From positions 1,302,001 to 1,366,000 of the forward strand of contig NZ_CP125295.1 in assembly GCF_030412785.1 (NCBI RefSeq): a DNA stretch of 64,000 bases, given 5' to 3'. Below, piece by piece: positions 1-12,209 of the stretch. This DNA comes from Paraburkholderia sabiae. Its GTDB lineage: Bacteria; Pseudomonadota; Gammaproteobacteria; Burkholderiales; Burkholderiaceae. Position numbers and translations under genes: made by a program. Positions within the stretch are counted from its first letter, which is position 1. Every line of letters begins with the position of its first letter. The notes under the pieces are model-generated. The model did no database searches. It saw only the letters and a list, made by a program, of their open reading frames with translations, and was not told where the DNA came from.

Positions 1-780
1 GAAACTGCGCACCACACGCTGCTGTTCGACGCCGGGCCGGGCCCGGAATCGACACACGCGGGCGAGCGGATCGTCGTGCCGTATCTGCAGGCTGCGGGCA
101 TCGGCGCGCTCGATGCGCTGGTCATCAGTCACGCGGACTCGGATCATTCGGGCGGCGCGCCTGCCGTGCTGGAAAGCGTCGAAGTCAGGCAGCTGCTGGC
201 CGGTCTGCCGCCCGCTAACCCGCTATGGCAAACGGCAAACGCGAAGGGCGCGCAGACCGTGCGCTGTGCGGCGGGCCAGCACTGGCAATGGGATGGTGTC
301 GACTTCTCGATCCTCTGGCCGGACCCGGGTCCGCTGCAAGGCAAGCCGAACGCGCATTGCTGCGTGTTGCGCATCAGCAGCGGCGCGAGTCCGGCGCACG
401 ATCAAACGCCCTTAAGTGAACGAGCGCCCGTGACAGCGTTGCTGGCAGCCGATATCGAGGCGCCCGTCGAACGCACGCTGCTCACGCGCGACCGCGCCGC
501 GTTGCGCGCGCAGATCCTGCTCGTGCCGCATCACGGCAGCAAGACGTCGTCGACCGAGCCGTTCCTCGACTCTATCGAGCCGTCCATCGCGGTATTTCAG
601 GTAGGCTATCGCAACCGGTTTCATCATCCCTACGCAGGCGTCTACGAGCGCTACAAGGCACGCCGCATCGAGTTGTCGCGCAGCGACGACGACGGCGCGG
701 CTCGCATCGATGCGGGCGAAACGACGCTGTCGCTCGAACGCTATCGGCAGATGCATCGGCGCTACTGGATGGATCGATAA
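1..780 (+). CDS. comEC: ComEC/Rec2 family DNA uptake protein, C-terminal part (5' end outside window)
   Basis: The reading frame is open from base 1, so the gene starts upstream of the window; about 259 residues remain. The visible part is a metallo-beta-lactamase-like domain with the zinc-type motif HADSDH near the start (bases 130-150) and a later VPHHGS motif (around 529-540), the usual signatures of the C-terminal domain of ComEC/Rec2. Full-length ComEC is an inner-membrane channel that carries single-stranded DNA into the cytoplasm during natural transformation, and this domain is thought to degrade the non-transported strand. The transmembrane competence domain is not in view, so a stand-alone hydrolase of the same fold is not strictly excluded. 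The next gene follows after 51 bases on the same strand. Confidence 0.85.
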   Translation, partial: ETAHHTLLFDAGPGPESTHAGERIVVPYLQAAGIGALDALVISHADSDHSGGAPAVLESVEVRQLLAGLPPANPLWQTANAKGAQTVRCAAGQHWQWDGVDFSILWPDPGPLQGKPNAHCCVLRISSGASPAHDQTPLSERAPVTALLAADIEAPVERTLLTRDRAALRAQILLVPHHGSKTSSTEPFLDSIEPSIAVFQVGYRNRFHHPYAGVYERYKARRIELSRSDDDGAARIDAGETTLSLERYRQMHRRYWMDR

Positions 781-831
781 CAAAAAACCGGCGGCGCGAT
801 TAAGAACAAATCAGAACGGAGGCAGCAGCGC

Positions 832-1626
832 TTGAAGAACATCATCCATTTCTCGCATGCAAACGGATTTCCTGCGTCCACGTATCGGACGATCTTCGCC
901 GAACTCTCGGACGACTACGACGTGCGTTTCATCGAGCGGATCGGACACGACGCGCGCTATCCCGTGACGCGCGACTGGCCGCATCTCGTCGAAGAGTTGC
1001 TGGATGACGTGGAGCGCAGGTACGAAAACCCGGTGTGGCTTGTCGGACATTCGCTCGGCGGCTATCTGTCGCTGATGGCGGCGCTCAGGAAGCCGCAATG
1101 GGTGCGCGGCGTGGTGATGCTCGATTCGCCCGTGATCGCGGGCTGGCGCAGCAACATGCTGCGTGTATCGCAATGGACGGGGCTCGACGAACGGCTGTCG
1201 CCCGCGGCCGCGACGCGCACGCGCCGCACGCGCTGGGCGAGCCGCGACGAAGCATGGCAGCACTTCCACGCAAAGCCCGCGTTCGCGCGCTGGGACGAAC
1301 GCATGCTGTCCGACTACATCGAGTTCGGCATTCCGCAGGTCGCCGCAGACGGAACGCGCGAACTCGCGTTCGACCGGCAGACGGAGTTCCTGATCTACAA
1401 GACCTTGCCGCATACGTTCGGAGGCCGGCTGTCGCGCGGCGCGCCGGTGCCTGTCGGCTTTATCGCCGGGACGCGCTCGCGCGAAGTGCAGCAGGCCGGG
1501 CTGCACGCGACGCAGCGCATCGCGGGCGAACATTTCGAATGGATGGAAGGCAGTCACCTGTTTCCAATGGAGCGGCCGATCGAAACCGCGCGCGCCGTGC
1601 AGAGGTTGCTGCGCGCGCTGGAGTGA
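832..1626 (+). CDS. alpha/beta hydrolase, 264 aa
   Basis: Single-domain alpha/beta-hydrolase fold protein. The nucleophile elbow GHSLGG places the catalytic serine at residue 74, the oxyanion-hole strand with HANGFP is at 8-13, and a C-terminal GSHLFPME supplies the likely catalytic histidine (residue 242). Substrate unknown; esterase or lipase-like activity is inferred from the fold only. The start is a TTG at 832, chosen because a strong GGAGG ribosome-binding site lies at 818-822, nine bases upstream. It stands between comEC and pyrG and probably shares the comEC transcript; pyrG has its own -10 element. Confidence 0.85.
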   Translation: MKNIIHFSHANGFPASTYRTIFAELSDDYDVRFIERIGHDARYPVTRDWPHLVEELLDDVERRYENPVWLVGHSLGGYLSLMAALRKPQWVRGVVMLDSPVIAGWRSNMLRVSQWTGLDERLSPAAATRTRRTRWASRDEAWQHFHAKPAFARWDERMLSDYIEFGIPQVAADGTRELAFDRQTEFLIYKTLPHTFGGRLSRGAPVPVGFIAGTRSREVQQAGLHATQRIAGEHFEWMEGSHLFPMERPIETARAVQRLLRALE

Positions 1627-4286
<2,660 letters not shown>

Positions 4287-4293
4287 TGCAAGC

Positions 4294-4330
4294 ACGCGCG
4301 CGCTACGCCTTTACGGCGCGGCGCGCGCGT
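4294..4330. terminator. GC-rich hairpin in the kdsA-eno gap
   Basis: Arms ACGCGCGCGC (4294-4303) and GCGCGCGCGT (4321-4330) are perfectly complementary, with a smaller GCC/GGC pairing inside the loop. Only a weak T-rich tail (TTCAATC) follows, so it may be an attenuator or processing site rather than a full terminator. Confidence 0.4.
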
Positions 4331-4398
4331 TTCAATCCGATGGTCGTCGAACGCGTCCGGACGCATGCTGTCGAAGTGAGCCGGGCGTCTCACCTTAA

Positions 4399-5709
<1,311 letters not shown>

Positions 5710-5714
5710 ACGAC

Positions 5715-5797
5715 ACCGGTTCATGTTTTTGAGACGAATGAGGCGCAAGAGTGACGCTTGCTGTCAACATTTCGTCTCAATAAGCGTTAAACCGGTT
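5715..5797. other. nested inverted repeat in the eno-ftsB gap
   Basis: TTGAGACGAA (5729-5738) pairs with TTCGTCTCAA (5771-5780), an inner GCAAG/CTTGC pair lies at 5745-5749 and 5757-5761, and ACCGGT occurs on both outer sides. Together they can fold into an extended stem-loop just upstream of ftsB. Confidence 0.45.
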
Positions 5798-5873
5798 ATG
5801 CTTCGCTACTGATTCACCTTGTCGCCCTGCGTAAAGCGCAGGGCGACGCATATTCAACCCTGCAATTCACTTC

Positions 5874-6302
5874 ATGCGGCTCGTCACCGTTGTTCTGCTC
5901 GTCCTGCTGGTGCTGATCCAATACCCGCTATGGTGGGGTCATGGCGGCTGGTTGCGTGTTCACGAGCTGCAACAGGAAGTCGCGCAGCAGCTGAAAAAGA
6001 ACGCGGACGCGAAAGAGCGCAACGAGCGTATCCAGGGCGAGGTGCAGGACCTGCAGAACGGCACGGCCGCCGTCGAAGAACGTGCCCGCTACGAAATGGG
6101 CATGGTCAAGGACAGCGAGGTGTTCGTGCAGTTCGTGTCGCCGAATTCGCCGTCGCCGGCGGCGAACGCGCCGCAGTCGAATACGTCGACGCGCGGTCAG
6201 ATCACGGGGGCGCCGCTGCGTGTGGTGCCGAATCCGGAGTCGCGAGCGAAGCCGGATCGCAAGCACGCGAAAAAGGATGCGAAGGAGAAGAAGCCGGGTT
6301 GA
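5874..6302 (+). CDS. ftsB: Cell division protein FtsB
   Basis: Small bitopic inner-membrane protein of the FtsQLB divisome subcomplex. The 142 residues show one N-terminal transmembrane segment (about 3-20, VTVVLLVLLVLIQYPLWW), then a Gln/Glu/Lys-rich coiled coil (about 28-70) ending in the family segment AAVEERARYEMGMVKDSEVF. A low-complexity Ser/Pro then Lys-rich tail from about residue 90 makes it longer than the roughly 100-residue enterobacterial protein. The ATG at 5874 gives the expected membrane-proximal N-terminus. Its position after eno is conserved in proteobacteria. It is followed directly by a strong terminator. Confidence 0.93.
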   Translation: MRLVTVVLLVLLVLIQYPLWWGHGGWLRVHELQQEVAQQLKKNADAKERNERIQGEVQDLQNGTAAVEERARYEMGMVKDSEVFVQFVSPNSPSPAANAPQSNTSTRGQITGAPLRVVPNPESRAKPDRKHAKKDAKEKKPG

Positions 6303-6344
6303 GCGCTTCGCTGGTTGGAAGCGAAGCTGGCGCATCAAGGTCAT

Positions 6345-6385
6345 GAAAAAAGGCGCGGTTCATTCGAACCGCGCCTTTTTGTTTT
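6345..6385 (+). terminator. Rho-independent terminator after ftsB
   Basis: AAGGCGCGGTT (6350-6360) and AACCGCGCCTT (6367-6377) form an 11-bp stem with a six-base loop, followed by TTTTTG TTTTT. It closes the pyrG-kdsA-eno-ftsB unit; the A-rich left flank would also let it work on the minus strand for the convergent lipoprotein gene. Confidence 0.85.
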
Positions 6386-6437
6386 TGCGCGACATGCCCG
6401 GTGTGTGTTCAGGCCGCGACTCGCGCTAAAGCGTGCC

Positions 6438-6821
6438 TCACCAGCCCCAACCCCAACCCGGCGAGTACCCGTAACCGATGCCCGTGCCCCAGCCATGTCC
6501 CCATCCGCCGCTCGAATAGCTGCCGTAGACGGACACGGGCGGCGCAGCGTAGCGCGACCACGCCTGAGCGGCGGCATCGGCGGCCATTGCCTGGTTCTGT
6601 TCGGCCATGACCTGCTTGTCGATTTCGTCGTAGCGGGCGCGCTCGTCGGGCGTCAGCGGCTGTGCGGTCGCGGCGATGCCTGACTGGTCCGCGGGCAGAC
6701 GGCTGTAAATTGGCGACGGACCGGGCGGATCCATCATGCAGCCGGATAGCGCGGCAGCACCCGCGATGAGCGAGAGCGCGGCGATTCGATGTGCGGACGG
6801 CAGCAGGGAAGGGGCAAACAT
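6438..6821 (-). CDS. small putative lipoprotein, Gly/Trp/Tyr-rich C-terminus
   Basis: The 127-residue product starts with a basic, hydrophobic signal sequence and a lipobox LSGC at about residues 25-28, so it should be lipid-modified and anchored in an envelope membrane. The middle is Ala/Gln-rich and moderately polar; the last 30 residues are a Gly/Trp/Tyr-rich tail (WGHGWGTGIGYGYSPGWGWG). I do not recognise a characterised family. The ATG at 6821 is preferred over two in-frame upstream ATGs because GGAGG lies six bases before it and the signal peptide then has normal length. It faces ftsB and shares the terminator between them. Confidence 0.7.
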   Translation of the reverse strand: MFAPSLLPSAHRIAALSLIAGAAALSGCMMDPPGPSPIYSRLPADQSGIAATAQPLTPDERARYDEIDKQVMAEQNQAMAADAAAQAWSRYAAPPVSVYGSYSSGGWGHGWGTGIGYGYSPGWGWGW

Positions 6822-6944
6822 GTCGACCTCCATCGGTCGGATACCTAAGCAAATGGACGGCATGCAAACAGTGCGCCGGCCCTGACCGATGATACCGCGT
6901 CGTCATCTCGCCGAAGCGAGACGGGCGACACGGTCAGTCCAGCT

Positions 6945-7895
6945 TCAGTGCCGCTGATCGGCAGCGGGGGCCACACCCTGTGAGAGCCCGCTCGCAACGA
7001 AAAGTTGCGCGACGTCGACGGGATCGAATTCGTAGCGCTGGTTGCAGTACTCGCAATGGATTTCGACGTGGCCGCGCTCTTCGATCACGCTGTCCACTTC
7101 CTCGCGGCCCAGCATCTTCAGCATGTTGCCGACGCGCGCACGCGAGCACGTGCACTCGAAGCGCGTACGCGTGGGCTCGAAGTGCTGGACGTTTTCCTGC
7201 CAGAAGAGTCGGCGGAACAGCGTATTCGGCTCTTCCGCCAGCATTTCGTCCTGCGACAGCGTGCTGCCCAGCGTGCACAGGCGATCCCACGTATCGGCAT
7301 CGATTTCGCCCGGATGCGGAACGATGCCGCCGTCGCCGGGCAGCTTCTGCAGCAGCATGCCGACGGCGCGCTCCTCGTTAGCCGCGAGCCACAGACGCGT
7401 ATCGAGCTGCTCCGAGTGCTGCATATAGTGCTCGAGCACTTCCGACATCGACTTGAGCGGCCCGTCAACGCCCGACAGCGGCACGATGCCCTGATACGGC
7501 TGCTGGCCCGGCACCTTGTTTTTCGGGTCGAGCGTGATCACGCAGCGGCCGTGGCCGCCGGCGTTGAGCAGATCGGCCAGCGAAAGCTCTTCGGGGATCG
7601 TGTTCGCGGCGTCGCCCGAAAACTTGGCAGTGGCGCGCATCGACAGATCGGAGTTGCACTGGACGACCAGCATCTTCACCGGGCCGTCGCCGAAGATCTG
7701 CATGATCAGCGTGCCGTCGAACTTCAGGTTCGCCGACAGCAGCGCGCACGCGGCCATCATTTCGCCAAGCACGTTCCGCACGGGCGCGGGATAGCTCCGG
7801 CGCGTCAGCACTTCCTGCCATGTATTGCGCAACGAAACGATCTCGCCCCGAACGGGCGCCGCGCTGAACATGAATTTTTGCAACTGGTCACTCAC
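6945..7895 (-). CDS. hslO: Hsp33 redox-regulated chaperone
   Basis: Cytoplasmic holdase chaperone switched on by oxidation and mild unfolding. The 316-residue protein carries the C-terminal zinc switch CTC (Cys248, Cys250) and CEYC (Cys281, Cys284), matching the CxC-x(27-32)-CxxC pattern of the family, after an N-terminal substrate-binding domain. The GTG at 7895 is chosen: GAGGAAAAGTT sits just upstream and the N-terminus VSDQLQKFMF fits homologues; an upstream ATG at 7958 would add 21 residues and abut the next gene. Probably co-transcribed with the carbonic-anhydrase-like gene immediately upstream. Confidence 0.95.
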   Translation of the reverse strand: MSDQLQKFMFSAAPVRGEIVSLRNTWQEVLTRRSYPAPVRNVLGEMMAACALLSANLKFDGTLIMQIFGDGPVKMLVVQCNSDLSMRATAKFSGDAANTIPEELSLADLLNAGGHGRCVITLDPKNKVPGQQPYQGIVPLSGVDGPLKSMSEVLEHYMQHSEQLDTRLWLAANEERAVGMLLQKLPGDGGIVPHPGEIDADTWDRLCTLGSTLSQDEMLAEEPNTLFRRLFWQENVQHFEPTRTRFECTCSRARVGNMLKMLGREEVDSVIEERGHVEIHCEYCNQRYEFDPVDVAQLFVASGLSQGVAPAADQRH

Positions 7896-7958
7896 AACTT
7901 TTCCTCGGTCTAACCGCGCGGTGGGAAAGCCACGCGTGGCGCGCCGTGCGGTCGGCAA

Positions 7959-8483
7959 CTAGCCGATGCGCACGAGCTGCGCCTTGAAATAATCCCTGCG
8001 CTCCACGTAGATGTCCGCGGCGCGCTTCAGGCCTTTGATATCTGCTTCAGTCAGTTCCCGGACGACCTTAGCAGGCGAACCGAGAATCAGAGAGTTGTCA
8101 GGAAAAACCTTGCCTTCGGTGACGACGGCGCCTGCGCCAACCAGACAATTGCGGCCGATTACCGCTCCATTCAAGACCACCGCCTGAATGCCGATCAATG
8201 CGCCTTCCTTGACCGTGCAACCGTGCAGCATCGCCTGGTGGCCGACCGTCACGCCTGCTTCGAGCGTCAGCGGGAAGCCGGGATCGGCGTGCAGGACGGC
8301 GCTCTCCTGTATGTTAGTGCCCTTGCCGACCGTGATCGGCTCGTTGTCGCCGCGAATCGACGCGCCGAACCAGACACTGGCGTTTTCTTCTAGCGTCACG
8401 TTGCCGATGATCGTCGCCGTGTCCGCGACGAACACGCTTTCATGGATGGTCGGGGCTGCGTCGCCAAGCTTGTAGATTGCCAC
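7959..8483 (-). CDS. gamma-carbonic anhydrase-like hexapeptide-repeat protein (YrdA/CaiE type)
   Basis: A 174-residue left-handed beta-helix protein built of hexapeptide repeats. Three histidines at positions 65, 82 and 87 (LHAD and GHQAMLHGC) match the metal ligands of gamma-class carbonic anhydrases. Many members of this bacterial subgroup have weak or no measured anhydrase activity, so the reaction is uncertain. It is the first gene of a two-gene unit with hslO, with the hslO start 63 bases past its stop. The ATG at 8483 has a GGAGACA-type ribosome-binding site upstream. Confidence 0.88.
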   Translation of the reverse strand: MAIYKLGDAAPTIHESVFVADTATIIGNVTLEENASVWFGASIRGDNEPITVGKGTNIQESAVLHADPGFPLTLEAGVTVGHQAMLHGCTVKEGALIGIQAVVLNGAVIGRNCLVGAGAVVTEGKVFPDNSLILGSPAKVVRELTEADIKGLKRAADIYVERRDYFKAQLVRIG

Positions 8484-8688
8484 AGTGTCTCCTCGGGTCT
8501 CGGGCGCCGTGCCGCCGTCGAGCGGTCGGCGCAGCGGATTGCGTGAAATGGCGGCATTTCACGCGGCATGGTCGAATCGCGTATTGTAAACGGTTGTGCC
8601 ATAAGCCCGTGTGAAGCGCGTATCTGGAGCGCGCAGTGCCAGAATCCCGCGTTTTTGCCCACTTTTTCCGCCGATTTCTGCTTTCGCA

Positions 8689-9543
8689 ATGCCCGCCGCC
8701 GACTCTATCCGTCCTCTTCCCACAATTTGCGTCCGTTCGGAAGCGCTCGCAGTCCTCGCGGAACGCGTTCCCGTGACGAAGGCCGCAGCGGCGCAGGCGC
8801 TTTATGCGCGCGTGCAGGAAGGCGAGGCCGTCGTGTCGCCGCAGCGCAAGCTGGACGAGCCGCCGGATCTGCCGGGCCGTCCCGAGCGTCCCGAACTGGT
8901 CGAGCCGCGCAAGCTCGGGCGGCGCAGCATGCAGTCGCCGGAAGGACGCGCGGTGCTGTTGCATGCGCTCGCGCACATCGAGTTCAACGCGATCAATCTC
9001 GCGCTCGACGCTGTATGGCGTTTCAACGATATGCCCGAAGCCTATTACGTCGACTGGCTGAAGGTGGCATCCGAGGAAGCGCATCATTTCTCCCTGCTGA
9101 CCGCACGGCTCGCGGAGTTCGGCCACGCATACGGCGATTTCCCGGCGCACGACGGCCTGTGGGACATGTGCGAGCGCACGCGCGGCGACGTGCTCGCGCG
9201 CATGGCGCTCGTGCCGCGCACGCTCGAGGCGCGGGGACTCGATGCGTCGCCGCCCATTCGCGCCCGGCTGCAGCAGGCAGGCGATCACGCGTCGGCGGCG
9301 ATTCTCGACGTGATTCTGCGCGACGAAATCGGGCACGTGCTGATCGGCAACCGCTGGTTTCGCTATCTGTGCGACAAGCTGGGCGCCGACGCGCATCAAA
9401 CGTATCTGCGCCTTTCCGACGAGTATCGCGCGCCGAAATTGCGCGGGCCGTTCAACTTCGAAGCGCGCCGTGACGCCGGTTTCGAAGAAGAGGAACTGGC
9501 CGCGTTGGCGGGTCTCGAAGCGCAGCAGCGCACGGACGACTGA
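8689..9543 (+). CDS. DUF455 family ferritin-like protein
   Basis: A 284-residue helical protein of the DUF455 family, which adopts a ferritin-like four-helix bundle. Candidate di-iron ligands are visible as HIEFNAINLALD, ASEEAHHFSLL and RDEIGHV. The molecular function of the family is not established; a di-iron oxidase or hydroxylase is a reasonable inference. The ATG at 8689 (MPAADSIRPLP) is preferred over an in-frame ATG at 8611, which adds a low-complexity Arg/Pro stretch, though neither has a strong ribosome-binding site. It is divergent from the carbonic-anhydrase-like gene. Confidence 0.8.
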   Translation: MPAADSIRPLPTICVRSEALAVLAERVPVTKAAAAQALYARVQEGEAVVSPQRKLDEPPDLPGRPERPELVEPRKLGRRSMQSPEGRAVLLHALAHIEFNAINLALDAVWRFNDMPEAYYVDWLKVASEEAHHFSLLTARLAEFGHAYGDFPAHDGLWDMCERTRGDVLARMALVPRTLEARGLDASPPIRARLQQAGDHASAAILDVILRDEIGHVLIGNRWFRYLCDKLGADAHQTYLRLSDEYRAPKLRGPFNFEARRDAGFEEEELAALAGLEAQQRTDD

Positions 9544-9587
9544 CGCACGCTTCGCGATTGCTTTCAGCGACGGCGCGACTATCCCGA

Positions 9588-9593
9588 TATAAT
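9588..9593 (+). promoter_or_regulatory. candidate -10 element before the second hydrolase gene
   Basis: A perfect TATAAT 31 bases upstream of the 9625 start codon; no clear -35 hexamer at standard spacing. Confidence 0.4.
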
Positions 9594-9624
9594 CGAACGA
9601 CCATTCTTTTCTTCCAGTCGCGCC

Positions 9625-10521
9625 ATGGACCGTACTCTCAAACCTTCCGCATCCGAATTCGTGACCGTGCGCGGCGTGCGGCTGCATGTGCGCCGCTGGG
9701 GCAATCCCGATGCGCCGATGCTCTTCATGCTGCACGGCTGGATGGACGTCGCGGCGTCGTTTCAGTTCGTCGTCGACGCGCTCGTGGGCGACTGGCAGGT
9801 GATCGCGCCCGACGCGCGTGGCTTCGGACTGTCCGACTGGCCCGTCGCGCAGCACGGCGGCGGTCACTACTGGTTCCAGGAATATCTGGCCGACCTCGAA
9901 GCGCTGCTCGATCACTACGCGCCGACGGGCGAAGTGAATCTCGTCGGCCACAGCATGGGCGCGAACATCGTGTGCCTGTACGCGGGCGTGCGGCCCGAGC
10001 GCGTTCGGCGCGTGGTCGATCTGGAAGGATTCGGGCTCGCGCCGTCGAAAGCGGCGCACCTGCCGCGCCGTATCGCGGCGTGGCTCGACGAATTGCGCGA
10101 GCCGCCGACGCTGCGTCCGTACGCGACGCTCGATGACGTCGCCGCGCGTCTGATCAAGACCAACGCCCGGTTGAATCCGCAGCGTGCGCGTTTTCTCGCC
10201 CAGCACTGGTCGAAGCCGGATGGCGCGGGCGGTCACGTGCTGCTTGCCGATCCGGCGCACAAGATTCGCGGGCCGCTGCTGTATCGGCTCGACGAAGTGA
10301 TGGCCGTCTGGGCCAACGTGCGCGCGCAAGTGCTGCACGTCGAAGCCACCGCGTCGCCGACGCTCGCGGCGATAGCAGGCAACATTCCGCTCGACGAATT
10401 CAAGGCGCGCTTTCAGGCGTTTCCCGATTGGCGCGAAGAGTTCATCGACGATGCCGGTCACATGGTTCATCACGATCAGCCGGAGCAGGTCGCGGCGCTC
10501 ATCGAAGCGTTTTGCGCATAG
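9625..10521 (+). CDS. alpha/beta hydrolase, 298 aa (epoxide-hydrolase/dehalogenase-like)
   Basis: Alpha/beta-hydrolase with HGWMD at residues 37-41 (oxyanion hole region), nucleophile elbow GHSMGA with Ser110, and a C-terminal GHMVHHDQPEQ giving the catalytic histidine. The serine nucleophile argues for an esterase, lactonase or C-C hydrolase rather than a true epoxide hydrolase, which would have Asp there. Substrate not inferable. It is 81 bases after the DUF455 gene and appears to have its own -10 element. It is not closely similar to the hydrolase at 832-1626. Confidence 0.88.
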   Translation: MDRTLKPSASEFVTVRGVRLHVRRWGNPDAPMLFMLHGWMDVAASFQFVVDALVGDWQVIAPDARGFGLSDWPVAQHGGGHYWFQEYLADLEALLDHYAPTGEVNLVGHSMGANIVCLYAGVRPERVRRVVDLEGFGLAPSKAAHLPRRIAAWLDELREPPTLRPYATLDDVAARLIKTNARLNPQRARFLAQHWSKPDGAGGHVLLADPAHKIRGPLLYRLDEVMAVWANVRAQVLHVEATASPTLAAIAGNIPLDEFKARFQAFPDWREEFIDDAGHMVHHDQPEQVAALIEAFCA

Positions 10522-10606
10522 CATCCGGCGCGAATGGCGGGTCGGCGAATCCTCTGCGTCTGCTTACTGCGTTGCAGTAAAATGAGGTGATTCCGCTATC
10601 AAGAAA

Positions 10607-11440
10607 ATGATGAACGCCGACCTGCATTGCCATTCCACCGTGTCCGACGGCGCGTTCGCGCCAGCCGAAGTCGCGCGCCGCGCGCACGCCGGCGGCGTGA
10701 CGCTGTGGGCGCTCACCGATCACGACGAAATCGGCGGACAGGTCGAAGCGCGCGAGGCAGCCGAAGCGCTCGGCATGCGATATCTGAGCGGTGTCGAAAT
10801 TTCGGTGACATGGGCGTCGCGCACGATTCACATCGTCGGTTTGCACGTCGATCCTGCCTGCAAGGAACTCGTCGAAGGGCTCGAACGCACGCGCGACGGC
10901 CGGGCCGCCCGGGCGGAAGCCATCGGCGAGAAGCTGGCCGAGCATGGCATTCCCGACGCGTACGAAGGCGCACTGAAGTTCGTGTCGAATCCCGACATGA
11001 TTTCGCGTACGCACTTCGCTCGCTTCATGGTCGAAAGCGGCTATGCGGAAAACACGCAGGACGTGTTCAGCCGCTTTCTCGGCGACGGCAAGCCGTGTTG
11101 CATTACGCATCGCTGGTCGAAGCTCGCGGACGCCGTCAAATGGATCCAGGTTGCGGGCGGCGAAGCCGTCATCGCGCATCCGGGCCGCTACGGGTACACG
11201 CCGACCGAGTTCGACGCGCTGTTCGGCGAGTTCATCGATCTCGGCGGCAAGGCGATCGAAGTCGTGACGGGCAGCCACACGCCCGATCAGTACCGCGAAT
11301 ACGCGGACGTCGCGCGGCGTTTCGGCTTCGAAGCCTCGCGCGGGTCCGACTTTCATGCGGCGGGCGAGGGCCGCGTCGAACTCGGCAGTCTGCCGCCGTT
11401 GCCGTCCGATCTGAAGCCAGTCTGGGAACGTTGGCTGTAA
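10607..11440 (+). CDS. PHP-domain phosphoesterase, RNase AM (YciV/TrpH) family
   Basis: A 277-residue PHP-fold metalloenzyme. The N-terminal DLHCHSTVSDG (residues 5-15) and ALTDHDEIGG motifs, with later HPGRYG and a terminal GSDFHA, provide the usual multi-metal site. Enterobacterial YciV is a 5'-to-3' exonuclease (RNase AM) acting on short RNA and 5' ends of rRNA precursors; the same role is inferred by family. The next gene encodes a YciO-like protein, and yciV-yciO adjacency is also seen in enterobacteria, which supports the assignment. Start could be the first or second of two consecutive ATG codons. Confidence 0.88.
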   Translation: MMNADLHCHSTVSDGAFAPAEVARRAHAGGVTLWALTDHDEIGGQVEAREAAEALGMRYLSGVEISVTWASRTIHIVGLHVDPACKELVEGLERTRDGRAARAEAIGEKLAEHGIPDAYEGALKFVSNPDMISRTHFARFMVESGYAENTQDVFSRFLGDGKPCCITHRWSKLADAVKWIQVAGGEAVIAHPGRYGYTPTEFDALFGEFIDLGGKAIEVVTGSHTPDQYREYADVARRFGFEASRGSDFHAAGEGRVELGSLPPLPSDLKPVWERWL

Positions 11441-11515
11441 GCTCTGGTTTCGCACGCTGCACGGGCACGCGCGCTGCATGAGCCGTCGCTGTTCACCGAC
11501 ATCCTGACCGACATC

Positions 11516-12151
11516 ATGTCCCAATACTTCCGGCTTCATCCCGACAATCCGCAGCCGCGCCTCATCAAGCAAGCCGTGCAGATCATCGAGAGCGGCGGCG
11601 TGGTCGCGCTGCCGACCGATTCGAGCTACGCGCTCGCGTGCCAGCTGGACGACAAGAATGCCGTCGATCGCGTGCGGCGCATTCGCGGTATCGACGAGCG
11701 GCAATTGCTGTCGCTGCTCGTGCGCGATCTGTCCGAGCTGGCGAATTTCGCGCTCGTCGACAATCGCCAGTACCGTCTGATCAAATCCGTGACGCCGGGG
11801 CCGTACGTCTTCGTGCTGCAGGCGACCAAGGAAGTGCCGCGTCGCCTGTCGCATCCGTCGCGCAAGACGATCGGCCTGCGCGTGCCCGACCACGCAATCA
11901 CACTCGCCATTCTCGAAGAACTCGGGCAGCCGCTGCTCGGCTCGACGCTGATCCTGCCGGGCGAGACGCAGCCGCTGAACGATCCGGAGGAAATCCGCGA
12001 AAAGCTGGAAAAGCAGCTCGATCTGGTGATCGACGGCGGTGCATGTCCGTGCGAGCCGTCGACGGTGATCGACCTGACGGGCGAAGAGCCCGTGCTGGTG
12101 AGGCCGGGGCGCGGCTCGCTCGCGCCGTTCGGTCTCGAAGAGACGGCCTAG
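11516..12151 (+). CDS. YciO-type Sua5/YrdC family protein
   Basis: A 211-residue single-domain protein of the Sua5/YrdC/YciO superfamily. The N-terminal segment GGVVALPTDSSYALACQ corresponds to the nucleotide/threonine-binding region of threonylcarbamoyl-AMP synthases, but the substrate-binding KR...KP pattern of TsaC is replaced by RIRGIDERQL, as in the YciO branch, whose role in tRNA t6A formation is not settled. It follows the PHP gene by 75 bases and is probably in the same transcript. A true tsaC is expected elsewhere in the genome. Confidence 0.87.
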   Translation: MSQYFRLHPDNPQPRLIKQAVQIIESGGVVALPTDSSYALACQLDDKNAVDRVRRIRGIDERQLLSLLVRDLSELANFALVDNRQYRLIKSVTPGPYVFVLQATKEVPRRLSHPSRKTIGLRVPDHAITLAILEELGQPLLGSTLILPGETQPLNDPEEIREKLEKQLDLVIDGGACPCEPSTVIDLTGEEPVLVRPGRGSLAPFGLEETA

Positions 12152-12192
12152 TGGTGACATGAACGAAAGCCGACAGAGTCGCAAGGCGCCGT

Positions 12193-12201
12193 TGTTACAA
12201 T
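12193..12201 (+). promoter_or_regulatory. extended -10 promoter immediately before the M50 protease gene
   Basis: TGTTACAAT (TG at 12193-12194, TACAAT at 12196-12201) fits the extended -10 consensus. Only eight bases separate it from the ATG at 12210, so a transcript from it would start at or next to the start codon. No good ribosome-binding site lies between. Confidence 0.4.
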
Positions 12202-12209
12202 AGAGCGAT

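Noticed and set aside
8440..10524. Very long minus-strand reading frame (about 694 codons)
   Set aside because: Overlaps clearly protein-coding plus-strand genes (DUF455 and hydrolase). Composition is Arg/His/Val-rich and low in structure, as expected from the antisense of GC-rich codons; no ribosome-binding site.
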